Positions 11,700 through 24,107 are shown, counted from the stretch's first letter. The stretch is 64,000 nt of DNA from Amaurobius ferox (GCA_951213105.1 OX578136.1:152292678-152356677), one strand, 5' to 3'. Notes: generated by a model not told the origin, from the letters alone. Numbers and translations: made by a program.

Positions 11700-13440
11700 T
11701 CAAAAATTTGAAATTTCCAGGAGGGGGCAAGGGGGGGATTATTGGTCGAGAAATAAAATATATTTAAATATATTGGGATATCAAACGTAATAACGCATCA
11801 AAACTTGGAGAAAATTACTAATTTTTTCTATTTAGAATAGGAAAAATTTCATAAAATCTGGGGAGGTAAAAATTAAAATAAAAAATATATATATTCAAGT
11901 GACGTATAATAAAAAATCGAGCTTATCGAAGCTAAGAGAAATATACTTTTAAAGCTAAAGGGAGGAAATGGGTCAGTGAAAAACATTTTTTTTTTAATTA
12001 TATAAAGTAATGCATAAATAATTAAGAAATGTTTTCCAGAAATGCATCATCTTAACCCAAATACGGGAAAAAAAAAAGAGAGGCGCTTCAAAGTGATTAG
12101 CAAAAGTAGAAGTACTAAAACGTGAGGGTATGAAAATTAAAATACAATAAAAATATTCGAAGAATATATTAAAAAATCAGGTATATCAAGACTATGAAAA
12201 AGGTACTTTTATTTTCGTTTTTGAAATCCAAAGCAGGAAGCAAAGTGATAAAAAACCAAAGTTTTCACTTTCTTTTTTCAGTTGTAAAAAAACTAATGAT
12301 CAGCCATGTATAAAAATAAGTATCAGAAACATCATTATTTTTACTTAAATATAGTTGAATTATCTCAGTTGCTTTAAGTTGATTAGGAAAAATGTTTTTA
12401 TTTGTGTGTGTGTGGGGGGGGTGGGGGGGGTACTGAAACGTTGGAGGAATGGGGAATAAACATAGAATAAAAATATTCAAATGGCGTGTCAGGAAATCGG
12501 ACTCACTGAGACTAAGAAAGAAAGAAAAAAAAACATCAATTTATTTTTATATTTGAAGTCATAGAAGGGAATAGGGTGATAAAATTATGAAATTTTCATT
12601 TTTCGTAGTTGTAAAAAAAAAACTTAAGGACTAAACAATAATGAAAATAAATTATATCAGAGGTATATCATTTCAACCCAAATACAGGAAAGATAGCACA
12701 AATGACTTAATGTTATTAGACATTAAAAGGGATACTAAAACATTGAAACGTGGAGTGTGGAAATTACAATACAATAAAAGTAAAATACCGGACGCATCGA
12801 GATGGAATGAAAAATACCGTCTTTCATTTTTACAATCACTAAAAGGATAGGGCGGTTTAAAAGATAAAAATTTGGACATTTTTCTTTTGGTTTCAGAAAA
12901 AATATTAAACAATAAACTAAGGAAAAAATTATAAGAGTTACCTCACTTCGATCAAGTACAAGAACGAAAATTAAATGAAAACTATAAAAGTATTCGAATC
13001 GGGTACTTCGAGGCATAAACAAAAATACCGACATTTTCAATTTTGCAGTAACCGAGGGAGTGGGTGGTTAAAAAAAAAAAATCAAATGTTTGTTTTTCCT
13101 TTTAAATAAGTAACGGACGAAAAGAAAATCAGAAACTTTTTTTGAGATCTATCATTCCAGTCTTAGCCAAAATAATGCGAAAGCTTCAGATTGCTAGAGG
13201 GGAGAGGGCGGTGGGGAATTAAGAACACTAAAAATATTAGTAGGGTATAAAAATAGGGCGAATTAAAACTGAAAGAAAACTACCAATAGTTTTCATTTTT
13301 GCAGTTACTGGAAAGAAATTAAAAATTTTAGAATTTTATATATATGAATTTAAAGATGATCAACTATTGGTTATTGATTTTAAAGATTTACGGTAGATGG
13401 GAAGGGAGTAAAGTTTCACTGTAAGGATGAAATTTAAGAT
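11700..13440 (+). repeat. Degenerate tandem array, period about 310 bp
   Basis: Landmarks recur in the same order at roughly 310-bp steps. Examples are GTACTAAAACG or GTACTGAAACG (about 12110 and 12430), ACTAAAACATTGAAACG (about 12735), ATA.AATAAAAATATTCAA, GAGACTAAGAAA and (A/T)CAGTTGTAAAAAAA. The related CATCTTAACCCAAATACGGG (12046), TTTCAACCCAAATACAGG (12669) and ACCTTAATGCAAATACGGG (14540) mark the same unit position. The ORFs inside are by-products. This looks like an old, diverged satellite-like array. Confidence 0.55.
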
Positions 13441-13446
13441 CTTTAT

Positions 13447-14263
13447 TACATTTCCTGCAATACAAGGTAATGTATAGGGAAAGTAATGGAATCATGTCGA
13501 AAACCGCAACTCGAGTTTTCGACGGATCTACACGTTTTGAGACCTCTAGAATACGAAAACACTATTTTTAGAGTGAGGCCTGTCTGTGTGTTTGTCCGTG
13601 CAGATTTTGTATCCACTCTAACTCAAAAACTAATTGACGAAATTTCATAAAATTTTCTAGGTAAGTCACGTGTGAGGAACCCTGGTGCTGATTAGATTTT
13701 GGTACAATTCGCAAAAAAAGAATCTGCCCTTTTTTGCGAAATGGCCCGCAAAAAATTCGTGTATCCAGTCTAGATAAAAAAGAACTAATAGACCAAATTT
13801 TACAAAATTTGGAGGATAACCTACTTGTGGGTCAATCTGGTGCTGATTAGATTTTGGTATAATTAAAAAAAAAAGAATCTGCCTTTTTTAGCGAAATTGC
13901 TCCTTAAAAATCGTCAAAATCTAAAATAAAAGATTACGTATGCTCAAATATATTAATTAAATGCTAGTTTTATACGCAATTTTTGACGATGAAAGAATAA
14001 GACATAAGATCAACCGCATTAGTATACGGCTAGCCGTTCTCGAGATATTTTACTTTTTTTGCATGTTCGCCACATCACTTTTGAAAATAAGTTCAGTTAC
14101 CCAATGAAAACGAAAATTGAAGTAAAAGTGCAAATTCAGTGTAATATAAAATAATGTTGGGTATCATTTTGTGCAATTAAACTCGATTTAATGAATTATT
14201 GAAGAAATAAAGAGAACGTAAATATAAGTCTGCAAGGAAAATCATGTGCTGGCCACATCAGAT
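13447..14263 (-). mobile_element. Family B element B1 (non-autonomous, Helentron-like)
   Basis: Read on the minus strand it starts near GATCTGATGTGGCCAGCACAT and runs through CTCGAGA..GGCTAGCC and two blocks with TTTTTTGCG. It ends in TTCCCTATACATTACCTTGTA followed by a decayed CAGGAAATGT. The microsatellite near the 3' end is short in this copy. It interrupts the degenerate array. No ORF of its own. Confidence 0.75.
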
Positions 14264-14686
14264 CTTTCCTCCGTAGTTTTAGAAAAAGTTAAGAACAAAA
14301 AACATAAATACAGTAAAGTTAATAAGGACGCTTCAGGCTGATTACAAACATTGGGTAGATTTAAAATGGATGTGTGCGTGTGTGTGTGAAACAGAAGCAG
14401 GTGTACCGAGAGCAAGACAACAATATCAAAGTATTTTAATTTTTTAATCACTGTGGGAGTATTGATTTGTAAAAGACATTAAGATTCTTTTTTTCTGAGT
14501 TGAGTGAAATGCACTAAAAACGTGTTTTGAAGAATACATCACCTTAATGCAAATACGGGAAAACGACACAGAAGCTTTACATTGATTAGAAAAAGAGAGA
14601 AGAAATATGACGTGTGTGAAAAACACCCAAATATTTGTGAAGTGCATCAAGAAATAAATATTACGATGTGCAAAATTAACAATTTT
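14264..14686 (+). repeat. Continuation of the degenerate array between two family-B insertions
   Basis: It contains the array landmarks CACCTTAATGCAAATACGGG (about 14539) and AAGCTTTACATTGATTAG. The array therefore resumes after B1 and is interrupted again by B2. A (GT)n stretch lies at about 14371-14388. Confidence 0.5.
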
Positions 14687-15456
14687 TACTTTCTCTGCAA
14701 TACATGGTAATGTATAGGGAAATTATTGGAATCGTATCGAAAATCGCAACTGAAGTCTTCGACGGATATACACGCTTTTATACCCCTGGAACACAAAAAA
14801 ACTGTTTCTAGCATGACGTCTGTGTGTGTATCTGTCTGTGCAATGTATATATATCCACTCTAACTCATAAACTAATTGACCAAATTTCATTAATTTATAT
14901 AGGTAAGTCAATTGGGGGTGACTCTGGTGCTGATTAGATTTTGATACGATTCAGGATAAAAGAACAACCTGCCTTCTTTTTTGCGAAATAGCCCGTAAAA
15001 CATGTCTGTATCTACTCTAGCTAAAATATTAATTGACCGAATTTCACAAAATTTGATACATAAGTCACTTGTGGGTTATAATTAAAGCACTTGCATTTTC
15101 TACGAAATGCCCCATAAAAATCGCCAATGTCTAAAATAAAAGACTACGTATGCTCATATGTATCAATTAAATGTTTGCTTTATACATTAATGTGGACAAT
15201 AAAAAGAATAAGGCCAATTCAATTACTTTGGGACGAACCGTTCTCGAGATATTTTAGTTCTGCCGCTTTGTTGCTACGCCACTTTTAAAAAAATGTCCAG
15301 GTAACAAATAAAAATGAGAATTGGATTAAAAGAGCAAATTCGGGTTTTTTTTTTTTTTTTTTTTTTTTTTAGTTAAATTCAATGTAATGAATTCGAGACA
15401 TAAAGAGAAGATAAATTTAAGTTTGTAGAGAAAGTCATGTGCTGCCCATATCAGAT
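14687..15456 (-). mobile_element. Family B element B2
   Basis: On the minus strand it begins AATCTGATATGGGCAGCACAT, followed by GACTTTC at the subterminal position. It contains ATATCTCGAGAACGGTTCG, and ends with TTCCCTATACATTACCATGT ATTGCAGAGAAAGTA. A poly-T run at about 15344-15370 and a short GT-rich stretch (about 14820) are internal. Orientation is the same as B1. Confidence 0.8.
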
Positions 15457-16250
15457 TTTTGATTTTGAATTCATCGTAAGGAATAATATAATTCAGTTTA
15501 TATATAGTTCTATAAAATGTCCATATCATCAGTATTATTTTCTCTTTATTTAAGGCACTTGTTTGGCTTAAATTCTTTGAAATCCAGAAGGATGGTATAG
15601 TAAGCCGATTGATTATAAACAGATTGATTGCAGTTTCCCTTTCAATATTGTAGATTTTTATAGTAACAAGTCTTGTTTAAGGTGCTACACATTATTTCGC
15701 TTTCTTGTCAATATTAATCGCAATTTTCAAAGACATTTTTCTGTTTTCAAATTTTACACTTTATATGATTTGAGTTTTGATGATACTGATTTGTTTTCTA
15801 TGTCGGAAAGAAATTTTAATTGCTCTGTAATTAAAATAGAATCTTCGTTAAATCTGCTAGAAACTTTTATTAAGATATTTGACGCTTAGAATGAATTTAT
15901 TCTCAACAACTGGCAAATACTGATTTTTTTTCTTTTAAATAATGGTGATGAAAAGATGAAAAGAACATGAATAAACCTGTCATACAATTAGTGTGAAAAT
16001 TTCCATGTATTCATTTTTGAACAAAAATAAAATAATGCAAATAAAACGGCATTGATCAGACGATAATTTGTTTCAGAGTGGAGGGATTGACAAGTATATT
16101 TTTAGTCCCTTACGAAATTTCTGAATCTGCACCTGTTCCTAATTTTCTTAAAATTTGAATTAATTAAATATATATATTTTTTGTGCTTTTTGTTTGAACA
16201 AGAAAATGGTACTCTATTTGGAAAATAAAATATTACTGCAAATATAAAAA
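15457..16250. other. No recognised gene
   Basis: AT-rich sequence. The last part (about 16224-16250, AAAATATTACTGCAAATATA) reappears between A1 and A2 at about 17559-17587, which shows a local duplication that included this flank. Confidence 0.5.
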
Positions 16251-16536
16251 ATCTGATGTGGGCAACACATGACTTTCCTTATATAATGAAATGAATTTAC
16301 TACTTTCACAGTAAAATAAATAGGTTTTTATTCTAGTAGATACTAATATCCTTTCCAAGATATTGAATTTTCGACAATTAGTCGTCATTTTCATTGATTT
16401 ATCGCCATTTTAATCCATTTGGCGAGATTTTCGTTAATTTGGCAACATTTCAAAAAGTCGCCAAGTTGGCGACATTCCGCCAATTTCGTCGCCAAAATAT
16501 CGCCAAGCGTTATGGACGAAGAAATAAGTTTATATA

Positions 16537-16621
<85 letters not shown>

Positions 16622-17367
16622 CTTATTAGATATTGAATTTTCGACATATATTATATAACTATTATTATATATATTTATATATTATATAACTTATTAGATA
16701 TTGAATTTTCGACAATTAGTCGTCATTTTCATTGATTTAGCGTCATTTTTATCCATTTGGCGAGATTTTCGTTAATTTGGCAACATTTCAAAAAGTCGCC
16801 AAGTTGGCGACATTCCGCCAATTTTGTCGCCAAAATCTCGCCAAGCGTTATGGACGAAGAAATAAGTTATTCTTACAGCAGATAAATTGGCGTTTAAATG
16901 CAAAAGTTTTACTCAAAATATCTTTTTTCATGAATGGAACGAGCTAGATCCATGAGAATGATGTCACCCAATTTATCGCATGATATTATATATGAAAAGT
17001 GAACATGTTTCTCAATAGAAAATATTTTTTTTTCTATTTTATATGACTTTTTGATAATTTTTTTGAAAAATGTGCAATATCTCGAGAACGGTTCAAGTTA
17101 GCGTTCTAAAATTTATGTCAATCGTTTTCTAATGAAAAATTACATAAGAAATGTCTATTTACGTAACTTTATTATTGGTTTTGATTTTTTGACGATTTTT
17201 TCAAAATTTCATTCGAAAATTTAGGGGGGTTCTTAATATTCGATTGCGAATAAAAGCAATAGGCTTCCAGTGTTTACGGATTGTGATTTTTGTACCAAAT
17301 TTGGTTCGAATCGGTCCATTCGTTCGTCAGTTTTCGTCTCCACAGACTCACTGACACACACACATAC

Positions 17368-17431
<64 letters not shown>

Positions 17432-17557
17432 CACTTCAAAAATGTTTGATTCGTGATCAGGGATGCTTGAAACGTGCTCTCCCGTCGAAAACTCGAATTC
17501 GAATTTTCGACCCCGTCACAATACTTTTCTTATACATTATGTATATAAGGAAAGTAA
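16251..17557 (+). mobile_element. Family A element A1 (non-autonomous, Helentron-like), with internal duplication
   Basis: It starts ATCTGATGTGGGCAACACAT, with the hairpin ATGTG-GGCAA-CACAT, then GACTTTCCTTATATAATG. Inside are short CGCCAA/TTGGCG-rich blocks, ATATCTCGAGAACGGTTCA and a (CA)n tract (about 17371-17430). The 3' end, ACTTTTCTTATACATTATG then TATATAAGGAAAGT, forms a hairpin. A (TA)n block lies at about 16531-16620, and the segment starting TATTGAATTTTCGACAATTA appears on both sides of it (16362 and 16697). A1 therefore carries a partial internal duplication. ORFs here are repeat read-through. Confidence 0.85.
16531..16620. repeat. (TA)n microsatellite
   Basis: A near-perfect TA run inside element A1, between two copies of the same segment of the element. 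Confidence 0.95.
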
Positions 17558-17587
17558 TAAAATATTATTGCAATTATAAATAAAAAA

Positions 17588-18545
17588 ATCTGATGTGGGC
17601 AATACATGACTTTCCTTATATAATGTAATGAATTTACCACTTTTACAGTAAAATAAATAGGTTTTTCTTATAGTAGATAATAATATTCTTTCCAAGATAT
17701 TGAATTTTCGACAATTAGTCTTCATTTCATTGATTTAGCGTCATTTTTATCCATTTGGAGAGATTTTCGTTAATTTGTCAACATTTCAAAAAGTCGCCAA
17801 GTTGGCGACATTCCGCCACAATTCGTCGCCAAAATCTCGCCAAGCATAATGGAAAACGAAATAAGTTATTCTTACAGCAGATAAATGAATATTGGCGTTC
17901 AAATACAAAAGTATTACTCAAAGTATCTCCTTTCATGAATGGAACGAGCAAGATTCACGAGAATGATGTCATCCAATATATCGCATGGTATTACTGAAAA
18001 GTGAACATGTCTCTCAAGAGGAAATATTTTTTTTTATTTTATATGACTTTCTGATAATTTTTTTGAAAAATATGCAATATCTCGAGAACGGTTCATGTTA
18101 GTGTTCTAAAATTTATGTCAATCGTTTTCTAATGAAAAATTACATAAGAAATGTCTATATGCGTAACTTTATTAGTGGTTTTGATTTTTTGACTATTTTT
18201 TTCCAAATTTCATTTGAAAATTTAGGGGTGTTCTTAACATTCGATTGTGTATAAAAACAATAGGCTTCCAGTGTTTACGGATTGTGATTTTTGTACCAAA
18301 TTTGGATCGAATCGGTCCATTCGTTTGTCATTTATCGTCTTCACAGACTCTCTCACACACACACACGTACTTTGACACACACACATACTTTCACACACAC
18401 ACACACACACAGACATCACTTCAAAAATGTTTGATTCGTGATCAGGGATGCTTGAAACGTGCTCTCCCGGTCGAAAACTCGATTTCGAATTTTCGACCCC
18501 GTCACAATACTTTCCTTATACATTATGCATATAAGGAAAGTAATA
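17588..18545 (+). mobile_element. Family A element A2
   Basis: Full length, about 958 bp. It starts ATCTGATGTGGGCAATACAT and GACTTTCCTTATATAATG. It includes CGAGATTTTGGCGACGAATT on the minus strand, ATATCTCGAGAACGGTTCAT and an AC-rich microsatellite (about 18355-18412). It ends ACTTTCCTTATACATTATGC then ATATAAGGAAAGTAAT. It lies head-to-tail after A1 with a 30-bp spacer duplicated from the A1 left flank. Confidence 0.9.
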
Positions 18546-19251
18546 GGATTTTCTTATAGTAGATACTAATATTCTTTCCAAAATATTGAGTTTTCGACAA
18601 TTAGTCGTCATTTTCATTGATTTAGCATCATTTTTATCCATTTGGCGAGATTTTTATTAATTTGGCAACATTTCAAAAATATCGCCAAGTTGGCGACATT
18701 CCGCTAAATTCGTCGCCAAAATCTCGCCAAGAGTTATGCACTAAGAAAAAAGTTATTCTTACAGCAGATAAATGACTATTGGCGTTCTAATACAAAAGTA
18801 TTATTCAAAGTATATTTTTTCATGAATGGAACGAGCTAGATCCACGAGAATGATGTCACTCAATTTATCGCATGGTATTACATATGAAAAGTGAACATGT
18901 TTCTCAATAGGAATTTTTTTTTTCTTATGTGACTTTTTTATAATTTTTTTGAAAAATGTACAATATCTCGAGAACGGTTCATGTTAGCGTTCTAAAATTT
19001 ATGCCAATCGTTTTCTAATGAAAAATTACATAAGAAATGTCTATTTGCGTAACTTTATTAGCGGTTTTGATTTTTTAACGATTTTTTCAAAATTTCATTC
19101 GAAAATTTAGGGGGTTCTGAACATTCTATCACGTATAAAAACAATAGGCTTCCAGTGTTTACGGATTGTGATTTTTGTACCAAATTTGGTTCGAATCGGT
19201 CCATTCGTTCGTCAGTTATCGTCTCCACAGGCTCACTGACACACACACATA

Positions 19252-19300
<49 letters not shown>

Positions 19301-19439
19301 ACACACAGACATCACTCCAAAAATGTTTGATTCGTGATCAGGGATGCTTGAAACGTGCTCTCCCGTCGAAAACTCGAATTCGAATTTTCGACCCCGTCAC
19401 AATACTTTCCTTATACATTATGTATATAAGGAAAGTAAT
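18546..19439 (+). mobile_element. Family A element A3, 5'-truncated
   Basis: It begins inside the element at AGGATTTTCTTATAGTAGAT, joined directly to the end of A2 at a point of short homology (AATAGG.TTTTCTTATAG). It lacks the first 70 bp or so. The rest is complete, including ATATCTCGAGAACGGTTCAT, a (CA)n tract at about 19250-19310 and the 3' hairpin ending TATATAAGGAAAGTAATA. The junction looks like unequal exchange or deletion between tandem copies. Confidence 0.85.
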
Positions 19440-19924
19440 AATGACCATTTATTAATAAGATATAGTACATAAATAAGCCTACGAAATGTGCAACAGTAAA
19501 ATTATAACTGATGGAGGTTTTGATTTATTGAATGATCAATATACATTTTTTGAGGTAGTATTGAATGATCAATGCTTAATGCAGTTTTTGTACCATTAGT
19601 ACTATTTTTATAGTAGGAAGCCCACGTATTTGTTGTATAGAAGCTCGAAAATTCTATCGGTGATCCTAATCATAAAGCGACTTTAAATAATCATTATTCA
19701 TACTTAATAATATCAGCGGTTTAACTTCAAATCCGGCCTCACGATAGACCCACCGACTTGCTGACCCCCTCCCCCCCCTATCGCTTACAATTTTCTCAAT
19801 TTTTACTTTCTCATTCTATAGAATAGAGAATAGAGAAAATATTGTTACGCAATTTTTTTATTTTTATATTTTGATACCAATTTATGTTTTAAGACATTAA
19901 TTGGTACATTATGTTTTAAGACAT
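19440..19924. other. No recognised gene
   Basis: AT-rich DNA with a C-run at about 19772-19780 and a small inverted motif ATTCTATAGAATAGAGAAT near 19815. Confidence 0.45.
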
Positions 19925-20110
19925 TATTTCGACGCGTTTCGACTATATTTAGAGTGATGTCTGTCTGTCTGTCTGTCTGTCGTTTAACTGTGGTCAATTT
20001 CTTGTGTACGTAAAAGCTGTCACAAATGTTAATGGATTTTTATGAAACATTTCATCCGGCTATTTTAACGAAAAATCTAGAACTAGATAAAGTTGTTTGA
20101 TTCAAAAATA
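19925..20110 (+). repeat. Repeat with (GTCT)n, possible relative of family E
   Basis: TTTCGACTATATTTAGAGTG and ATGTCTGTCTGTCTGTCTGT are followed by CTGTGGTCAATTTCTTG and a diverged body with ATGGATTTTTATGAAAC. The layout (coloured-end motif, GTCT microsatellite, then a degenerate body) resembles families E and B, but primary similarity is weak. Confidence 0.35.
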
Positions 20111-20814
20111 TTTCTTCGAAATTTTATATTTTCCTATCATAACAGTATCGTCCAAAATCTGGCATAATTATGCATAAAAGGGGTTATTTATGGTTTAATG
20201 ATCACAAACAGTTTCAATCATTGTAGTAAAAAATAGTCGCGATACAATTTTTGGGTTCGTGACATCATTAGCCTCCTCGGAGGGCAATCTACCCCCCCCC
20301 CCCCTCTCAAACGAGGGGGTGCATTGTCAAACTTGGTATCTATCGAAACATTTTTTCAGGCTCTTTAAAATGAAGGTCAACATGCTATAATTGTGATTAT
20401 TCGGACTAACAATGCAGATTTTTCAATTTTTTTTCCCTTGCAAAATTAAAAAAAAAAAATCACAAGCTACTTAAAAATGGATATAATGAAGTCGAGTTGA
20501 GCAACCCTTCTTAATTGAATTTTCATTTCCAACAACATTGTAAATTGAGGGTTAGAACTTACATCATACAAAGTATGTTCTGTAAAATATTTTATTCTCA
20601 TTCTTATGAAATCAAAGGTAAAGAGAAAGGGCTGCATTCGCAATATTTAACCGAAAGCCAAATACAAGAGTGTTTTTGAAATTCAAAAAACTGGAATTTT
20701 TATTTTACAGAGATAGATATGATTTGGCTATGTTCACTGCCGCAGTTCAGGGTCAGGAAATTCGTAGTAATGGAAAAAAAAAAACAATACACAGTCGCCG
20801 TTTCGATTTGGGAG
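20111..20814. other. No recognised gene
   Basis: AT-rich sequence with a C-run followed by TCTCAAACGAGGGGG (about 20290-20325), which can form a short G/C hairpin. No gene seen. Confidence 0.45.
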
Positions 20815-20925
20815 GGCGAGGGCCCATGACTTTAAAAACCATGGGGCCCATGACTTTAAAAACCATGGGGCCCATGACTTTAAAAAACCATGAGGCCCAT
20901 GACTTTAAAAACTATGGGGCCCTTT
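20815..20925 (+). repeat. Short tandem repeat, about 25-bp unit, four copies
   Basis: The unit GGCCCATGACTTTAAAAACC (then ATGG) occurs four times with small changes, and a fifth partial GGGGCCC follows. The surrounding ORF 20670-20957 reads through it and has no other support. Confidence 0.9.
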
Positions 20926-21914
20926 CCTCCAAATGTAACGGCGTCTCCAACGTTTAGATGGCCCTTTTAATGTCGACATTTTTCTCCACATCGATAGTAA
21001 CATATAGTTATGATTAAAACTGTGGTTTGTGCCATCCTAAAGTTCGGAGCACATAGGCAAGGCCCTAAAATGAAAGACAGTTTTGTCTACATCATTAACA
21101 ATTCTCCAATACATTAACTTGATCATGCTTTTTCAAATATGTTTTGAACGAAAATGTAGCCAACATTACGTCTAGCCTTAATTTATACATGCTTATTAAG
21201 TCTTAAACGTAAATGTTAAATAGATTTTATTCAAAAAGCGAGAAAAATAATTTTACTAGAACGTTTTTATTTTCGTGCGTTAATATATTTTTATTTCAGA
21301 ACCCCAATTGAGTGGTATCCCAGCATGATAGTTCCGCCCCGTTATAATATATGTCTATTTCTACTGATTATTAATGAACATCCAGTGTTACTAAATTCAA
21401 TCACGATCATAAGACGAGTTTTTAAATAAATGGATGTTAATTACTACTACTTTTATATAAAAAAATGTTGTTGGTTTTCCGAAAAATTTTAACTGTTTAA
21501 AAATTACATAATGAATAGTAATATGCAAATAGAACCTAGACATTTATCTATTATAACCGAAACTGCAATTTGTATGTAAATCCACATGCATACGGTACGT
21601 GAATTTGTATATACAAATAAAGTATAAATTGCAATAAGTTGAAACGATAATTTCTTAAAGATCATATCTAGTTGGAGATGATTTTCAGTCAGATGAATCA
21701 TGGTGATGATTAAATCTGTCATGGACGATCATATTTAGCTAAATATGATACTTAGTTGTTTTGGTCACTAGAAATCACTAAAAATCATGAACAAGCCGCA
21801 TATTAAATAAAAATTGAAAACATTGGTGCATATTTATTGAATTTAAATTACTATATCTTGTTTAAAAACAATGATTTATTTTTTTCATATTTCATTACAT
21901 ACCCTCATATTTTT
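20926..21914. other. No recognised gene
   Basis: AT-rich sequence, no repeat family recognised. The ORF at 21504-21722 has no motif. Confidence 0.5.
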
Positions 21915-22090
21915 AACACTTTACAACAAAGTTGAAAAGTGTTTATGACTTTGTACATTCTGTCTGTGTGTCTGTCTGACCGTTAGCACGATAACTGCCG
22001 TAAAAATGACTTAGATGAAATTTTAGTATGTTGTTCAGACGGTCTGTAGGACCTATGGAAATATAAATGAATAATATCACTCAAGTAGCT
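21915..22090 (+). repeat. Repeat family E
   Basis: It contains GTGTTTATGACTTTGTACAT, TCTGTCTGTGTGTCTGTCTG, ACTGCCGTAAAAATGACTT and ATGTTGTTCAGACGGTCTG. It is homologous to the reverse complement of 1-145. Confidence 0.55.
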
Positions 22091-22279
22091 TTGGATTGAT
22101 CCCGGATTGAAAAAATGAAATGCATTGAACCTTATGGGACCTAATTTTTCAGCCATTTTTTAAGCGGATTTAAAATTCACAAATTACTTCGAAAATTTTA
22201 GATAATATTTAAATTGTTCCATAAAATATATAAAAAAAATTCAGCAAAATATATTCAGTAGTTTTTTAAATAAAAATTA

Positions 22280-23790
22280 AAATAATAATTACACCTCTTA
22301 TATGAAGCGATCACGTGACCATGATATGGAAAGATCGCGTGACCCACTTCAAAATGAAATATGACATCCATCTTGTCTCAAAATCGTGATTTTTAAAGTT
22401 CTTTTAATTCATATTGAGTGTTGTATCAGTCTTAAAACCGCTTTATTTTTGCTTAAATTCTGTGCATCTACGTACTGAAACAACACAATTACAATATATT
22501 TGAGTTTAAATGAGCATCCAAATTTGATTATTTCTACAACAAAGCCTATTTTTCACTTATGTAAAATGTAAACAGCAAAATATGTAGAATGAGTTGTATA
22601 AGAATTGCTGTATTTCTTTAACGCAAAATTATATAGCTCATGGAGTCTGCATAGCTGATATGAATGAAATATTCATTGATTTTACAGAGAGAAGGGCGAT
22701 TTTTTTCGATGAAGTTTTAAGCATATAGAGTTTAATTACTTGTAGCTCCATGGTCTTAATTTTGAAATAAAATAAATTATTATAGTATTGTGATGAATGA
22801 AATGAATGGGAAAATATTTATGAATGAAATGCTGCTTTTATAGAGAGAGCCAGGCGTGTTATTTTTTCAATGACGTCATTTGAATGAATTTCTGTTGTTT
22901 TCGATGAAGTTTTCAAATATAATAAATTACCGTAGTATTATGATAATTTTAAAAATATTACCGAGGAATGTATTGCACTTTAGAGATGTTTAAACCAGGC
23001 AATTTATATTTCAATGCCGTCATTTGAATGAAGTTCATTTTTTTCGATGAAGGTTTAAATTTTCAAATATAATAAATTAATGTAGTATTGTGATAAGTTT
23101 TAAACTATTACCGAGGAATGTATTGCATTTTAGAGATGTTTAAATAAAATTGCATTGAAGTTGGAAAGTGTTTCATAATCAATGCTTTAAGCATGATTGA
23201 TCTTTCTTGATATAGTATTGTGATGAATTAAACGATTGGAAAAATGATTATGAATGAAATGCTGCTTTTATATAGAGGCGATTTATTTATATATTATAAA
23301 TAAATTATATAGAGGCGATTTATTTATGTATTATAAATAAATATATTTTATGGATATGGAAAGATCGCGTGACCCACTTCAAAATGATATATGACATCCA
23401 TCTTGCCTCAAAATCGTGATTTTTAAAGTTCTTTTAATTCATATTGAGTGTTGTATTTTGAATATTTCTATGACGTCTTTTGAATAAAGTTCAATTGTTT
23501 TCGATGAAGTTTTCAAATATAATAAATTATTGTAGTGTTATGATAATTTTCAAAATATTACCGAGAAATGTATCGCATTTTAGAGATGTTTAAACCAAGC
23601 AATTTATATTTCGATGCCGTCATTTGAATGAAGTCTATTTTCTTCGATGAAGTTTTCAAATATAATAAATTAATGTAGTATTGTGATAATTTAAAAAATA
23701 TTACTGAGGAATGTATCGTATTTGAGAAGATGTTTGTATAAAATTGCATTGAAGTTGGAAAGTGTTTCATAATCAATGCTTTATGCATGA
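22280..23790 (+). repeat. Cluster of duplicated blocks (about 100-bp and 130-bp units)
   Basis: Block 1 (GGAAAGATCGCGTGACCCAC onward, about 98 bp) occurs at 22328-22427 and 23357-23455, nearly identical. Block 2 (TTTCGATGAAGTTTTCAAAT, then ATAATAAATTA, then ATTACCGAGGAATGTAT, GAGATGTTTAAA) occurs about four times (22903, 23046, 23499, 23643). TTGAAGTTGGAAAGTGTTTC with ATCAATGCTTTA also occurs twice (about 23156 and 23751). The order suggests one larger segment duplicated with internal tandem expansion. Confidence 0.8.
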
Positions 23791-23888
23791 TTGATCTTTC
23801 TTGTTAAACTTTGCACCCACTCTGGACGCGCGATTGACTGCACACCAGAGATATTATCGATGACTGTCGATGGATGGATAAATGGGAC

Positions 23889-24107
23889 CATTCAAACTAG
23901 TAAATTAAAGACAACCAATCATAAGTTTAAAAAGTCATTTAATAAAACCACCTTCCTTGGCGTACTGAAGTTTAAGCGCTTTCGGGCATTTAATGGTTTT
24001 CGGTCGCTCTTTGACTTTGTGATCGTTTGTACATCAATAAAGGTGGTTTTATTAAATGACTTTTTAAACCTATGATTGGTTATCCTTAATTTAATAGTTT
24101 TAAAATC
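23889..24107. mobile_element. MITE with long inverted ends
   Basis: The arms 23909-23954 and 24040-24085 are inverted repeats. The core AACCAATCATAAGTTTAAAA and GTCATTTAATAAAACCACCTT matches at 41 of 42 positions. Similarity continues outward with more mismatches to about 23889 and 24107, so the true ends are unclear. TTAA sits symmetrically at 23905-23908 and 24086-24089, which would fit a piggyBac-type target, but similarity beyond TTAA weakens that. No coding capacity. Confidence 0.65.
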
